From the NCBI RefSeq assembly GCF_024494685.1, contig NZ_JANHDM010000009.1:103157-167156 (forward strand): DNA of 64,000 nt, in the 5' to 3' direction. Each line of letters begins with the position of its first letter. Position 1 is the stretch's first letter. A program made the translations under genes and the position numbers. Below the pieces are notes generated by a model. That model ran no database searches. It saw only the letters and a list, made by a program, of their open reading frames with translations, and had not been told where the DNA came from. The stretch comes from Halorubrum rubrum (GTDB lineage Archaea > Halobacteriota > Halobacteria > Halobacteriales > Haloferacaceae). Below, one piece after another: positions 9,086-18,719 of the stretch.

Positions 9086-10831
9086 TCACAGTCGCTTCGA
9101 CACGTACGGCCCGTCCTGATGGTACCCCAGCTTGTTCCGGTAGTACTCGCGCGCGCCGATCCCCGAGATGATCGCCGCCTTCCGGTACCCCGCCTCGCGG
9201 GCGAGCTCCTCCGCGCGCTCGATGAGTCGTCGGCCGTACCCCTGGTGTTGCCAGTCGCCGTCGCCGCCGAGCGCGACCTCGCTGCCGTACACGTGAAGCT
9301 CGCGGACCAGGGCCGCGTCCTCGAGCTCGCGGCGGATCGCGTCGCCCTCGGTGCCGGGCGCGCCGGGCTGGTCGGGCGCAAAGGAGGGGAACCGCAGCCG
9401 ACAGAACCCGACGAGCAGGTCGCGGACGGGGTCCTCGAAGGAGACGAAATGCTCCGTCCCGCCGCCCGCCTCGTAGGTGAGCACGTCGAGTTCGACGTCG
9501 TCCGGGTCGGGGTCGGCGTCGTTGTGGCCCACCTCGCGGGCACGGACGTCCCGCTGGACGATCCCCTTCTCCTCCGCCCGCCGATCGGCGAGCTGGCGGA
9601 GGTTCGACTTCCAGACGCCGCCCTCGATGAAGTCCGCCGGGATGTCGCGCTGGACGCGCTGGAGCCGCGTGTACTTCGGGATGACGTCCATGACCTCGGC
9701 GACGAGGTCCGCGGCCTCCTCGTTCGACAGCGGCTCGAACTCGTCGCGTCGCCAGCGGTCGTACACGCGGGTCCCGCCGACGACGAGCGTCGGGTAGATC
9801 TTGAGGTAGTCGGGCCGCCACTCCGGACGCTCGAAGAGCTGTCGGAAGTCCTCGAGACACATCTCCCGCGTCATCCCCGGCTGGCCCGGCATCATGTGGA
9901 AGCCGACCTTGAACGCGGCGTCGCGCAGCCGGCGGTTGGCGTTGCGGGAGGCCTCGTTGCCGTGGCCGCGGTGCATCTCGCGGTTGATCCGCTCGTAGGT
10001 GGTCTGGACGCCGACCTCGACCTTGGTGCCGCCGAGATCGAGCATCCGGTCTATCTGCTCGGGGTCACACCAGTCGGGCTTCGTCTCGAAGGTCGTCCCG
10101 ATGTTGCGGATCGCGTTCGTCTCGTTCTCCGCGATCACGTCCTCGAGGTACGCGAACTCGGTCTCCTCGGGATCCGGCGCGAACGACTCGCCCTCCGCGG
10201 GCTCGGGCTCCGTCTCCAGGTCGTAGTCGTTCATCGCCTGGAGCGCGCGCTTGACGAACCACTCCTGGTAGTCGTGTGAGCGCGCCGTCATCGTCCCGCC
10301 CATCAGGATGAGCTCCACCTTGTCGACCGGGTGGCCGATCTTCCGGAGCTGTTCGAGCCGCAGGGTGACCTGCCCGTACGGGTCGTAGTCGTTCTGCTCG
10401 CCGCGGGCGGCGGCGGGCTCGTGGCCGGTGTACGACTGCGCCGAGGAGAACTCCGAGGCCGGCCCGCCGGGACAGTAGAGGCACTTCCCGTGGGGGCACA
10501 GCTTCGGCGAGGTCATGATCGCCACGGGCGAGACCCCGGATGCGGTCCGGACCGGCTTACGGCGGACCACCTCGATCACGTCGTCGCGGGCCTCCGCGGG
10601 GGCGTGATCGAGGATCTCGGTGTTCTTCGGAACCTTCGGCGAGGCGAACGCCGAGCAGGCGTCGAGCTTCGCGGACTCGAGGTTCTCCCGGTCCACGTCG
10701 CCGGCGAGGATCCGGTCGACGAGGTGCTCGCAGGCGTCGACGAACGCCTCGGATTCGGCGTCCGGCACTGCCTCCGACTCGGCGTCGGATCCCGTCTCGG
10801 GCTCCGCATCGCTCGGCGCGTCGGCACTCAT
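9086..10831 (-). CDS. elp3: tRNA U34 modification radical SAM/acetyltransferase Elp3
   Basis: Archaeal Elp3 forms 5-carboxymethyl-type modifications on wobble uridine using radical SAM chemistry and acetyl-CoA. The 581-residue protein has the extended radical SAM cluster motif with Cys112, Cys117 and Cys120 (LCPHGKCLYCPGG). The Elp3-specific GGTMTARSHDYQEWFVKRA and HMMPGQPG motifs follow. A C-terminal GNAT acetyltransferase domain (about 430-581) contains the Q/RxxGxG/A-like stretch HQGYGRRL. The first 35 residues are an acidic haloarchaeal tail. The length is normal for the family. Confidence 0.97.
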   Translation of the reverse strand: MSADAPSDAEPETGSDAESEAVPDAESEAFVDACEHLVDRILAGDVDRENLESAKLDACSAFASPKVPKNTEILDHAPAEARDDVIEVVRRKPVRTASGVSPVAIMTSPKLCPHGKCLYCPGGPASEFSSAQSYTGHEPAAARGEQNDYDPYGQVTLRLEQLRKIGHPVDKVELILMGGTMTARSHDYQEWFVKRALQAMNDYDLETEPEPAEGESFAPDPEETEFAYLEDVIAENETNAIRNIGTTFETKPDWCDPEQIDRMLDLGGTKVEVGVQTTYERINREMHRGHGNEASRNANRRLRDAAFKVGFHMMPGQPGMTREMCLEDFRQLFERPEWRPDYLKIYPTLVVGGTRVYDRWRRDEFEPLSNEEAADLVAEVMDVIPKYTRLQRVQRDIPADFIEGGVWKSNLRQLADRRAEEKGIVQRDVRAREVGHNDADPDPDDVELDVLTYEAGGGTEHFVSFEDPVRDLLVGFCRLRFPSFAPDQPGAPGTEGDAIRRELEDAALVRELHVYGSEVALGGDGDWQHQGYGRRLIERAEELAREAGYRKAAIISGIGAREYYRNKLGYHQDGPYVSKRL

Positions 10832-10903
10832 TACCCGCCATTCGATGGGTTTCGGAGTTAAGGGTGTCGGGCCGTGACGGCGTCGTCGACTCCTCTCGGC
10901 GGT

Positions 10904-12094
10904 CTATTGGTCGAGGAACGGCGGCGTGACGACCTCAGCGCGCTTCTCGTCGCCGCGCACGACGACGCTCACCTCGGTTCCGGGCTCGGCGTGCTCCTCG
11001 CGGAGGTAGCCGAGTCCGATCGGCTCGCCGAGGGTGGGGCTCATCGTGCCCGAGGTGAGGTGGCCGATCCGGGTCAGGTCGCCGTCGGTGACCGCGTAGC
11101 CGCCTCGGGGCACCCCGCGCTCGAGGAGTTTGACGCCGGTGAACGTCTCCGTCGGCCCGCCGTCGTCGCGCTCCGCGGCCAGCGCGTCACGGCCGACGAA
11201 CTCCGTATCGAGGTCGACGACGAACCCGATCCCCGCCTCGTAGGGAGTGCGCGGCTCCCCGTCGGGATCGAAGTCCTGACCCGACAGCAGAAAGCCCATC
11301 TCCGTCCGGAGGGTGTCTCGCGCGCCGAGCCCGCACGGCTGGACGTCGAACGCCGACCAGACCGTCTCGGCGTCGACCGCGGGGCACATCACCTCGAAGC
11401 CGTCCTCGCCGGTGTAGCCGGTACGGGCGACCCAGCTCGCGACGCCGCCGACGGTCGCAAGCGTTGCCTGGAACTTCGACAGGCCGGCGACCGCGTCGGG
11501 AGGCGCGGCCGCGTCGTCACCGAGCGCCCCCTCCATCGCGTCGACCGCCTCTGGCCCCTGGATCGCGAACATCGCCCACTCCGCGGTCGTGTTCGCGACC
11601 GCCGCGTCGAAGTCGTGGTCGTCGCGATAGTCGATCCAGCGCTCCGTCATCTCCCCGTCGTGGCCCGCGTTGGGGACGAAGAGGTACGCGGGCTCGCCGC
11701 TCGTCGCGTCCAGGTCGCCGTCGGTCTCCCCGTCGAGTCCCGCCAGTGACGCGGTCGCGCTCCCGGCCTCGACGCCGTCCGGAAGCCGATACACCACGGT
11801 GTCGTCGAGCATGATCCCGTCCTCGTCCGTGACCGCGGCGTACTGGGAGTCGCCCGGACCGAGCGCCGCCACGTCGTTCGTGGTCAGCCGGTTCATCAGC
11901 GTCGTCGCGTCCGGGCCCGACACCTCTATCTCGCCCATGTGGGAGACGTCGAACGCGCCGACCGCCTCGCGGACGGCCGCGTGTTCCTCGCGGATCGAGT
12001 CGAACTCGACGGGCATCTGCCACCCGCCGAAGTCTGTGAACGACGCGCCGCGCGCCTCGTGAACGCCGTGAAGCGGAGGAGTCCGTTCGCTCAT
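10904..12094 (-). CDS. gcvT: Glycine cleavage system T protein (aminomethyltransferase)
   Basis: Transfers the methylene carbon from aminomethyl-lipoyl GcvH to tetrahydrofolate. The 396-residue protein shows the family opening (LHGVHEARGASFTDFGGWQMPVEF), the folate-domain signature AVGAFDVSHMGEI and RTGYTGEDGFEV. The C-terminal barrel has GYAVTDGDLTRIGHLTSGTMSPTL. The length is typical. The other subunits (GcvH, GcvP) are not in this window. Its start faces the signal peptidase gene across a 114-base divergent gap. Confidence 0.96.
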   Translation of the reverse strand: MSERTPPLHGVHEARGASFTDFGGWQMPVEFDSIREEHAAVREAVGAFDVSHMGEIEVSGPDATTLMNRLTTNDVAALGPGDSQYAAVTDEDGIMLDDTVVYRLPDGVEAGSATASLAGLDGETDGDLDATSGEPAYLFVPNAGHDGEMTERWIDYRDDHDFDAAVANTTAEWAMFAIQGPEAVDAMEGALGDDAAAPPDAVAGLSKFQATLATVGGVASWVARTGYTGEDGFEVMCPAVDAETVWSAFDVQPCGLGARDTLRTEMGFLLSGQDFDPDGEPRTPYEAGIGFVVDLDTEFVGRDALAAERDDGGPTETFTGVKLLERGVPRGGYAVTDGDLTRIGHLTSGTMSPTLGEPIGLGYLREEHAEPGTEVSVVVRGDEKRAEVVTPPFLDQ

Positions 12095-12208
12095 GCCAGC
12101 ACCTCTCCGGCGCGGACCTAATGTCTTGTCATCGAGGGGGTCTCGCCCCCGATCGCCCGTTCCGTGATCGGCGACACCCTCAAGTCCGATCCGGCCCCCC
12201 TACGACAC

Positions 12209-12901
12209 GTGATCCGCCGTCCGAGAGAACGCTTCGGTCCCGCCGCCGCAGTCCTCGCCGTCGCCCTCCTCGTCGTGGCGGTCGGCGGCGCGTGGCCCCC
12301 GCTCGTCGCCGTCGAGAGCGGGAGCATGGAGCCCGCCGTCGAGCGTGGCGACCTCGTCGTCGTGACCGCGGTCGACCGGTTCCCGTGGGACGACCCCATC
12401 GGGAGCGACGCGGCGGACGCGCCGACGCGACTGGACGGTCCCGGCGACGTCGTCGTCTTCACCTCCCCGGTCGATCCGAGCCGACCGATCCTCCACCGGG
12501 TCGCGTTCCGGGTGACCGCCGGGGAGGACTGGACCGACCGGGCCGACCCCGACCTGCTCGACGGGGCCGACTGCGCCGACATCGCGGCCTGTCCGGCCCC
12601 CTACGACGGGTACGTGACCTACGGCGACGCCAACGGCGAGTACGACCAGAGCGCCGGGATCGCGCCGGTCGTCCACGAGGAACTCGTCCACGCCAAGGCG
12701 CTGTTCTCGGTCCCCTACCTCGGGTTCCTCCAGCTGGGCGTCGACGCGGCGGTCGCCCGGTTCGGGCTCGTTCCGGCCGGGGTCGGGATCCTCACCGCCG
12801 TCTCGCTCGTGAGCGGGACCGGCGCGCTCCTCGTCGGCCGGATCCAGGACGCCCGGCGGACCCGCAACGGTCGGGGCGGTCGCCGGGGTCCGCCCAGGTA
12901 G
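12209..12901 (+). CDS. Sec11-type signal peptidase I
   Basis: A membrane-bound serine protease (family S26B) that removes Sec signal peptides on the outer face. The protein of about 230 residues has an N-terminal membrane helix (FGPAAAVLAVALLVVAVGG), the nucleophile box ESGSMEPAVERGD with the catalytic Ser, and PILHRV with the catalytic His that replaces bacterial Lys. It ends with a second membrane helix (VGILTAVSLVSGTGALLVG). I prefer the GTG at 12209 because a promoter-like CTCAAG lies about 30 bases upstream. The ATG at 12164 would add 15 unlikely residues. It carries the haloarchaeal insertion between the Ser and His boxes. Confidence 0.9.
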   Translation: MIRRPRERFGPAAAVLAVALLVVAVGGAWPPLVAVESGSMEPAVERGDLVVVTAVDRFPWDDPIGSDAADAPTRLDGPGDVVVFTSPVDPSRPILHRVAFRVTAGEDWTDRADPDLLDGADCADIAACPAPYDGYVTYGDANGEYDQSAGIAPVVHEELVHAKALFSVPYLGFLQLGVDAAVARFGLVPAGVGILTAVSLVSGTGALLVGRIQDARRTRNGRGGRRGPPR

Positions 12902-12950
12902 CGACGCCGGCTCGTTCCGGTCGATCGACGCCGACCCCTTGGCGGTCGCC

Positions 12951-13508
12951 TCACTCACCGCCACCAGCGCCGCCGTTCCCGTTTCCCTCCCGACCTCCCT
13001 CTTCGTCCGAACCGTTCGATCCGTCGGCGCGTTCGACCGTCTCGGACAGGTCGCCGTCGAGGGTCACCGAGTCGCTGGCGGCGTTGCGGAGGGCGTCCGA
13101 CCGACCGAACTCGCCGGGCGCGATCGCCAGCGTCCGGATGCCGTACCCGTTGGCCGTCTCGAGGACCGGCTTGAAGTCGGTGTCGCGCGAGGCGATTGCG
13201 AGCGTCGCCATCCGCTCTTCGGCGGCGAACCGGGCGGCGTCGACCGCGAGCTTCACGTCCACGTCGCCGCTGGTCACGACGACCTCGAACCCGCGCGCCT
13301 CCGCCGCCTGGATCAGTCCGGGCGTGGCGTGCTCGTCGAGGTAGAGCCGGGTCGTCACGAGCCGTCCCTCGGCCGCCGCCGCCTCGCGGACGTCGTCGAG
13401 GTCGACGTCGAACTCCTCGCGCAACACGTTCGGCCCGTCGACGAACAGCGCGACGCCGGCTCGCTCCGAGCCGCCACGTTCCGCGTCACCCGGACTGCTG
13501 GTCTCCAT
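12951..13508 (-). CDS. NYN domain nuclease-like protein
   Basis: A 185-residue PIN-like NYN domain protein. The acidic catalytic signature is visible: Asp in VALFVDGPNVL near the N-terminus, the acidic pair in TSGDVDVKLAVDAARFA and Asp in IASRDTDFKPVL. These would bind metal in an RNase-type active site. The C-terminal 40 residues are a low-complexity Gly/Glu/Asn tail. Substrates are unknown; RNA processing or turnover is the usual assumption for the family. The start at ATG 13508 is preferred over an upstream in-frame GTG at 13514. Confidence 0.85.
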   Translation of the reverse strand: METSSPGDAERGGSERAGVALFVDGPNVLREEFDVDLDDVREAAAAEGRLVTTRLYLDEHATPGLIQAAEARGFEVVVTSGDVDVKLAVDAARFAAEERMATLAIASRDTDFKPVLETANGYGIRTLAIAPGEFGRSDALRNAASDSVTLDGDLSETVERADGSNGSDEEGGREGNGNGGAGGGE

Positions 13509-13584
13509 GGTCACCCTCGGTGGCCGTCAGAAAAAGGCGTGCTGATCCGCGATCGTCCCGATCACCGGGAACCGTACCGCCGCT

Positions 13585-14211
13585 TCAACAGACCGGTTTC
13601 GGGTTGACACCCATCGATTCGAGGCTGTCGGTGTACTCCCCGTAGGCCGCCTCGATCGCGCCGCCGGCCGCCTCGCGGGCGCGCTCCCACGCCGCATCGT
13701 CGTCGCCGCACTCGCCCGCGAGCAGGTCGATCGCCCGCTCCAGTTGCGCGTCGAGGTCGTCACCCATCGACCGGAACAGCCCCGCAGTCTGCGGGTCCGC
13801 GTTGCCGACGAAGAAGCCCGTCACCTGCGTCTTCGACTTCTCGGCCGCGAGCGTCCGCCCGACGAACCCGCCGAGGCGCTCGACCGTGTCGTCGAGCCCG
13901 CGGAGGTACGACTGGATCGCGGGCGTCTCGCCCGGCTCGTGGTCGTCGAGGTCGCCGACGACCGTGTCGTAGTGGGCGCGCTCCTCGCGGGCCGTCTCCG
14001 CGAACGCCTCGGCGACGTCGCCGGCCTCGCTCTCCGCCCACGCCTCGTACGTCTCGGCCGCGTGGTGCTCGGCGGTCGCCGCGGCGGCGAGGACGGCTTC
14101 GGGCTCCATCTCGCCCGCCGTGTCCGCGAACAGCGACTTCGACGAGCCGAGCCGCGAGAGGGCGGTCTCGTTGTCGTCGCGAACGGCCTCGATGAACGCC
14201 TCGGGGGTCAT
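13585..14211 (-). CDS. Rubrerythrin/ferritin-like protein
   Basis: A 208-residue all-helical acidic protein. Helices carry ferritin-like metal-binding motifs: EHHAAETYEAW (about 48-58) and EERAHYDTVV (about 75-84), each supplying Glu/His. It lacks the rubredoxin-like C-terminal Cys4 domain of true rubrerythrin; a single Cys closes the protein (NPKPVC). It probably binds iron and helps with peroxide or iron handling, by analogy. It is monocistronic. Confidence 0.7.
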   Translation of the reverse strand: MTPEAFIEAVRDDNETALSRLGSSKSLFADTAGEMEPEAVLAAAATAEHHAAETYEAWAESEAGDVAEAFAETAREERAHYDTVVGDLDDHEPGETPAIQSYLRGLDDTVERLGGFVGRTLAAEKSKTQVTGFFVGNADPQTAGLFRSMGDDLDAQLERAIDLLAGECGDDDAAWERAREAAGGAIEAAYGEYTDSLESMGVNPKPVC

Positions 14212-14267
14212 GCGCTTCGGTACCGTCTCCGAGTAGTTGTATGCGACGGTCGGCGTCGAAAAACGAG

Positions 14268-14438
14268 TTCGCTACGCTCAGTCGCCGACTTCGCCCTGCT
14301 CCGCGGGTCGCTCCGCTACGAGGCTTCGCTCGCGTTGCTCACTCAGCCTCGCCCTTCTCACGGGTCGTTTCACTCCCCGTTCGATATTCCGAAGTCAACT
14401 CCTTCGCTACGCTCAGTCGTCGACTTCGCCCCGCTCCG
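14268..14438. repeat. Imperfect direct repeat of 36 bases, two copies
   Basis: The sequence at 14268-14303 recurs at 14403-14438 with a few changes, 135 bases apart. Both begin TTCGCTACGCTCAGTCG. A shorter shared stretch (CTCCGCTACGAGG) also recurs between and after them. They fill the gap between the ferritin-like gene's promoter side and the first sulfurtransferase. The function is unknown; it may be a remnant of local duplication. Confidence 0.5.
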
Positions 14439-14459
14439 CTACGAGGCCTCGATCCTTCG

Positions 14460-15326
14460 TCACTCGGCCTCGCCCTTCTCTATCGGCGCACCGACCAGAT
14501 TGCCCCACTCGGTCCAGGAGCCGTCGTAGTTGACCGCGTCCTCGTACCCGAGCAGCTCGTGGAGCGCGAACCACGCGACCGACGAGCGCTCGCCGATCCG
14601 GCAGTACGCGACCGTCGTCTCGTCGCCGTCGATGCCGTACTCCGCGTACAGCTCCTTCAGCTCCTCTGCGGTCTTGAACGTCCCGTCCTCGTTCGTGACG
14701 ACCGACCAGGAGACGTTCTGCGCGCCGGGGATGTGACCGCCGCGCTGGGCGGTCTCGTTGAGTCCGGGCGGGGCGAGCACCTCGCCGCTGAACTCCTCGG
14801 GCGACCGAACGTCGACGAGCGGAAGCCCGCGGTCGATCGCGTTCTCGACGTCCTCGCGGTACGCGCGGATGGACTCGCGCGGGCCGGACGCCTCGTACTC
14901 GACCGCGGCGTACTCGGGGACCTCGTCGGTCGTCGGGTAGTCGTTCTCGAGCCAGTACTCCCGGCCGCCGTCGAGGAGCTTCACGTCGTCGTGGCCGTAG
15001 TACTTGAACTGCCAGTAGGTGTACGCCGCGAACCAGTTCGCGTTGTCGCCGTACAGCACCACCGTCGACTCCTCGGAGATCCCGTGGTCGCCGAGCAGCG
15101 CCTCGAAGTCGCCCTTCTCGAGGACGTCGCGCGTGGTCTGGTCCTGGAGGTCGGTCTCCCAGTTGAAGCCGATCGCTCCGGGGGCGTGGCTCTCGTCGTA
15201 CGCCTCGGTGTCGACGTCGACCTCCACCAGCCGGAGGTCGGGGTCGTCGCTCCCGAACTCGTCGAGTCGCTCTTCGACCCAGTCGGCCGAGACCAGCACG
15301 TCGTTCGCGTAATCGGAATCGCTCAT
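14460..15326 (-). CDS. Tandem-rhodanese sulfurtransferase
   Basis: A 288-residue thiosulfate/3-mercaptopyruvate-type sulfurtransferase with two rhodanese domains. The N-terminal domain (about 8-125) has Asp in place of the catalytic Cys (VVLYGDNANW), as is normal for the non-catalytic half. The C-terminal domain (about 150-285) has the active Cys in VAYCRIGERSS and a substrate-binding HIPGAQNVSW. It likely moves sulfane sulfur for thiolation or detoxification. A second rhodanese gene starts 158 bases away, divergently. The start at 15326 (MSDSDYANDVLVSADW) is supported by its match to the family N-terminus. Confidence 0.92.
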   Translation of the reverse strand: MSDSDYANDVLVSADWVEERLDEFGSDDPDLRLVEVDVDTEAYDESHAPGAIGFNWETDLQDQTTRDVLEKGDFEALLGDHGISEESTVVLYGDNANWFAAYTYWQFKYYGHDDVKLLDGGREYWLENDYPTTDEVPEYAAVEYEASGPRESIRAYREDVENAIDRGLPLVDVRSPEEFSGEVLAPPGLNETAQRGGHIPGAQNVSWSVVTNEDGTFKTAEELKELYAEYGIDGDETTVAYCRIGERSSVAWFALHELLGYEDAVNYDGSWTEWGNLVGAPIEKGEAE

Positions 15327-15483
15327 TACATCCACACGTACGGGTCGCCCCCGTATATCCCCCACCCTCACGGCACGCTCGGCCGCTCCTCGGCGATCGC
15401 GGCAACATCTTCCCGTTGGATTCGAGCGAGGAAGGGATCGCCCGGAAGGGAGGGGTTAAACCGACGGCTCCGAACGACGAGAC

Positions 15484-16290
15484 ATGAACGACCGGATCGT
15501 CGACGTGGAGTGGCTCGCCGAGCGGCTCGACGCCCCGAACGTCGTCGTGGTCGACGTGCGCGACGCCTGGGAGTACGAGGGGATCGGCCACGTTCACGGC
15601 GCGGTCAACGTCCCGTTCGACACGTTCCGCGCCGAGGAACACGGCGCGGCCGAGGCCGGCATGCTCCCCGGCGCGGACGCCTTCGCCGCGATCGCCGAGG
15701 CCGCCGGGATCGACCCCGACGACGACGTCGTCGCCTACGACGACACCCACGGCGTCTTCGCGGCGCGCTTCCTCGTCACCGCCGAGCTGTACGGTCACGA
15801 CCCCGCGAGGCTCCACCTGCTCTCCGGCGACTACTCCGTCTGGAACCGCTCGCAGCCGACGACGACCGACGAGTCGGACGTGACTTCATCGACGTATCCG
15901 GCCGCGTTCCGAACCGACGGCCCGCTCATCGACCGCGAGACGATGGCGGCCGCCGTCGACGACCCGCACGCGACGATAGTCGACACTCGCGAGGCGTGGG
16001 AGTACGAGGAGGGCCACATCCCCGGCGCGGTCCGGCTCGACTGGCGTGAACTCGTCGACACCGACGCCCGGACGGTCCGGCCCGAGGCGGAGCTACGGGA
16101 GCTTCTGGCCTCTCGCGGCATCGACCCCGACGACCGGGTCGTCCTCTACTGTAACACCGCGCGCCGCATCAGCCACACCTACACCGTCCTCCGCGCGCTC
16201 GACTATCCCGAGATCGCGTTCTACGAGGGGAGCCTGACCGAGTGGGAACGGGAGGGCGGCCGGCTGGAGACGGGCGAGAGCGACGACTGA
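15484..16290 (+). CDS. Tandem-rhodanese sulfurtransferase, second copy
   Basis: A 268-residue two-domain rhodanese, divergent from the preceding gene. The N-terminal domain has VVAYDDTHGVFAAR (Asp at the Cys position). The C-terminal domain has the catalytic Cys in VLYCNTARRISHTY and the conserved AWEYEEGHIPGAVRLDW. The catalytic loop differs from the neighbour (CNTARR against CRIGER), so the two probably prefer different sulfur donors or acceptors. The divergent arrangement suggests a shared promoter region at 15327-15483. Confidence 0.92.
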   Translation: MNDRIVDVEWLAERLDAPNVVVVDVRDAWEYEGIGHVHGAVNVPFDTFRAEEHGAAEAGMLPGADAFAAIAEAAGIDPDDDVVAYDDTHGVFAARFLVTAELYGHDPARLHLLSGDYSVWNRSQPTTTDESDVTSSTYPAAFRTDGPLIDRETMAAAVDDPHATIVDTREAWEYEEGHIPGAVRLDWRELVDTDARTVRPEAELRELLASRGIDPDDRVVLYCNTARRISHTYTVLRALDYPEIAFYEGSLTEWEREGGRLETGESDD

Positions 16291-16439
16291 ACGGAGCGAA
16301 GGAGTCGGTCTCGTAGCCGAGCGGCGACGAAGGAGCCGCGAAGCAAGGTACGAGTGACTCACTCGACGGAACCGTTCAGAATTGCGGAACCGAGCGACCG
16401 ATCGCCGCCCCGGTTCCGGACGGACTTGTTCGGGTGGGT

Positions 16440-16448
16440 TCGTTTAAG
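16440..16448 (+). promoter_or_regulatory. TATA element of ilvD
   Basis: TCGTTTAAG lies 24-32 bases upstream of the ilvD ATG at 16472. It fits a leaderless transcript. Confidence 0.5.
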
Positions 16449-16471
16449 ACCCCCGAGCGACAGGTACGACT

Positions 16472-18265
16472 ATGAGCGAACAGCAGCCGCGACCCGACGG
16501 GGAGGAACGCTCCCGACGGCGTGCGGACGACGCGGATCGATTCGCGGGCGAGAAAGGGGAGAGCCTCCGGAGCCGGGACGTGACCGAGGGTGCCGACCGG
16601 GCCCCACATCGGTCGATGTTCCGCGCGATGGGCTTCGACGACGAGGACCTCTCCTCGCCGATCGTCGGCGTGCCCAACCCCGCGGCGGACATCACGCCCT
16701 GTAACGTCCACCTCGACGACGTGGCCGACGCCGCCCTCGACGGGATCGACGACGCCGGCGGGATGCCCATCGAGTTCGGCACCGTCACCATCTCCGACGC
16801 CATCTCGATGGGGACCGAGGGGATGAAGGCGAGCCTGATCTCGAGGGAGGTGATCGCCGACTCGGTCGAGCTCGTCTCCTTCGGCGAACGGATGGACGCC
16901 CTGGTCACCGTCGCGGGCTGTGACAAGAACCTGCCCGGCATGATGATGGCGGCCATCCGGACGGACCTGCCGAGCGTCTTCCTCTACGGCGGCTCGATCA
17001 TGCCCGGCGAACACGAGGGACGCGACGTGACGATCGTCCAGGTGTTCGAGGGCGTCGGCGCGTACGCCGAGGGCGACATGAGCGGCGAGGAGCTCGACGA
17101 ACTCGAGCGGCACGCCTGCCCCGGCGCGGGCTCCTGCGGGGGGATGTTCACCGCCAACACGATGGCGTCGATATCGGAGGCGCTCGGTCTCGCGCCGCTC
17201 GGCTCCGCCTCCGCGCCCGCGGAGAACGAGGAGCGCTACGAGGTGGCCGCGGAGGCGGGCGCGCTCGTCATGGACTGTATCGAGAACGACCGCCGTCCGT
17301 CCGACATCCTCACGCGGGAGTCCTTCGAGAACGCGATCGCCTTACAGACCGCGATCGGCGGCTCGACGAACGGCGTGTTACACCTGCTCGCGCTCGCCGC
17401 GGAGGCCGACGTCGACCTCTCGATCGAGGACTTCGACGAGATATCGAAGCGGACGCCGAAGATCGCGGACCTCCAGCCCGGCGGCTCGCGCGTGATGAAC
17501 GACCTCCACGAGATCGGCGGCGTCCCGGTCGTGATCCGCCGCCTGCTCGAGGCGGATCTGTTCCACGGCGACCAGCTGACCGTCACCGGCAACACGATCG
17601 AAGAGGAGATCGCCGAACTCGAGGCGGACGGCGCTCTCCCCGACGACGACGCGATCGACGCGGACTTCCTCTACTCCGTCGACGACCCGAAGGAGGCGGA
17701 GGGCGCGATCAAGATCCTGGACGGGAACCTCGCGCCGGACGGCGCGGTCCTCAAGGTGACCGGCGACGACGCGTTCTACCACGAGGGGCCCGCGCGGATC
17801 TTCGAGAACGAGGAGGACGCGATGGAGTACGTCCAGTCCGGTGAGATCGAGTCCGGCGACGTGATCGTCATCCGGAACGAGGGGCCGACGGGCGGTCCCG
17901 GCATGCGCGAGATGCTCGGCGTGACCGCCGCCGTCGTCGGCGCGGGCCACGAGGAGGACGTGGCGCTGCTCACCGACGGGCGCTTCTCGGGCGGGACGCG
18001 CGGTCCGATGATCGGCCACGTCGCCCCGGAAGCGGCCGTCGGCGGCCCGATCGGCTTCCTCGAGGACGGCGATCACGTCACGGTGGACATCCCGAACCGC
18101 GATCTCACGGTCGACCTCTCCGAGGAGGAACTCGAGGAGCGCGCGGCGGGCTGGGAGGCCCCGGAGCCCCCCTACGAGGGCGGCGTGCTGGCGAAGTACG
18201 GTCGCGACTTCTCTTCGGCGTCGATCGGTGCGGTGACGAACCCTCGGCTCACGCCCGACGAGTAA
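16472..18265 (+). CDS. ilvD: Dihydroxy-acid dehydratase
   Basis: Dehydrates 2,3-dihydroxy-isovalerate and -methylvalerate in branched-chain amino acid and pantothenate synthesis. The 597-residue protein has the three Fe-S cluster cysteines at Cys77 (ITPCNVH), Cys150 ([10 protein letters not shown]) and Cys222 ([16 protein letters not shown]). The C-terminal barrel has [21 protein letters not shown]. The N-terminal 45 residues are a charged haloarchaeal extension. It is monocistronic; the other ilv genes are elsewhere. Confidence 0.97.
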   Translation: MSEQQPRPDGEERSRRRADDADRFAGEKGESLRSRDVTEGADRAPHRSMFRAMGFDDEDLSSPIVGVPNPAADITPCNVHLDDVADAALDGIDDAGGMPIEFGTVTISDAISMGTEGMKASLISREVIADSVELVSFGERMDALVTVAGCDKNLPGMMMAAIRTDLPSVFLYGGSIMPGEHEGRDVTIVQVFEGVGAYAEGDMSGEELDELERHACPGAGSCGGMFTANTMASISEALGLAPLGSASAPAENEERYEVAAEAGALVMDCIENDRRPSDILTRESFENAIALQTAIGGSTNGVLHLLALAAEADVDLSIEDFDEISKRTPKIADLQPGGSRVMNDLHEIGGVPVVIRRLLEADLFHGDQLTVTGNTIEEEIAELEADGALPDDDAIDADFLYSVDDPKEAEGAIKILDGNLAPDGAVLKVTGDDAFYHEGPARIFENEEDAMEYVQSGEIESGDVIVIRNEGPTGGPGMREMLGVTAAVVGAGHEEDVALLTDGRFSGGTRGPMIGHVAPEAAVGGPIGFLEDGDHVTVDIPNRDLTVDLSEEELEERAAGWEAPEPPYEGGVLAKYGRDFSSASIGAVTNPRLTPDE

Positions 18266-18336
18266 CGGAGCGCGGTCGACGGAGGTCCGCGGCGCGGCCG
18301 ACCGTCGATCCGTTCCGTGGCGGGGATTCGGTTCTT

Positions 18337-18594
18337 CTATCCTTCCAGCTCGACACCGCCGTCGGTCTCCGCGGCGTGAACCGACTCGGCGCGCCAGACG
18401 TTGCTCCGACGCCCGGCACGGGAGAGCTCCATCTGGACGACGGAGCCGGCCGGGAGGTCGGCGACGCGCTCGCGAGCGGTCCCGTCGGCGTAGTCGACGA
18501 TGTGGTACGTCTCGTTGCGTGGATGCGCACGTACTGCGGCGTGATCGTGATCGTTCTGTTCGGAAACGACGGTGAACTTGTTTGACTTCGCCAT
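18337..18594 (-). CDS. Small haloarchaeal protein of unknown function
   Basis: An 85-residue soluble protein, MAKSNKFTVVSEQNDHDHAAVRA onwards. The composition looks like a small beta-barrel (THIVDY, VVQMELSRAG, WRAESVHA). It has no Cys and no membrane segment. GC3 and acidic character match the neighbours. It resembles short haloarchaeal proteins that carry a YHIVDYADG-like motif, but I cannot assign a function. Confidence 0.65.
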   Translation of the reverse strand: MAKSNKFTVVSEQNDHDHAAVRAHPRNETYHIVDYADGTARERVADLPAGSVVQMELSRAGRRSNVWRAESVHAAETDGGVELEG

Positions 18595-18719
18595 CTTACA
18601 CCTACATAATTGGAAACCCTACTTCAAGACTTCGTATAGTTACTCGGGTGATGCGGGAGGAGCTAATAGGAATATAAGGTCGGCGAGGCGACGAGCCCCG
18701 ATGCGAGTCACTCGGCGCG

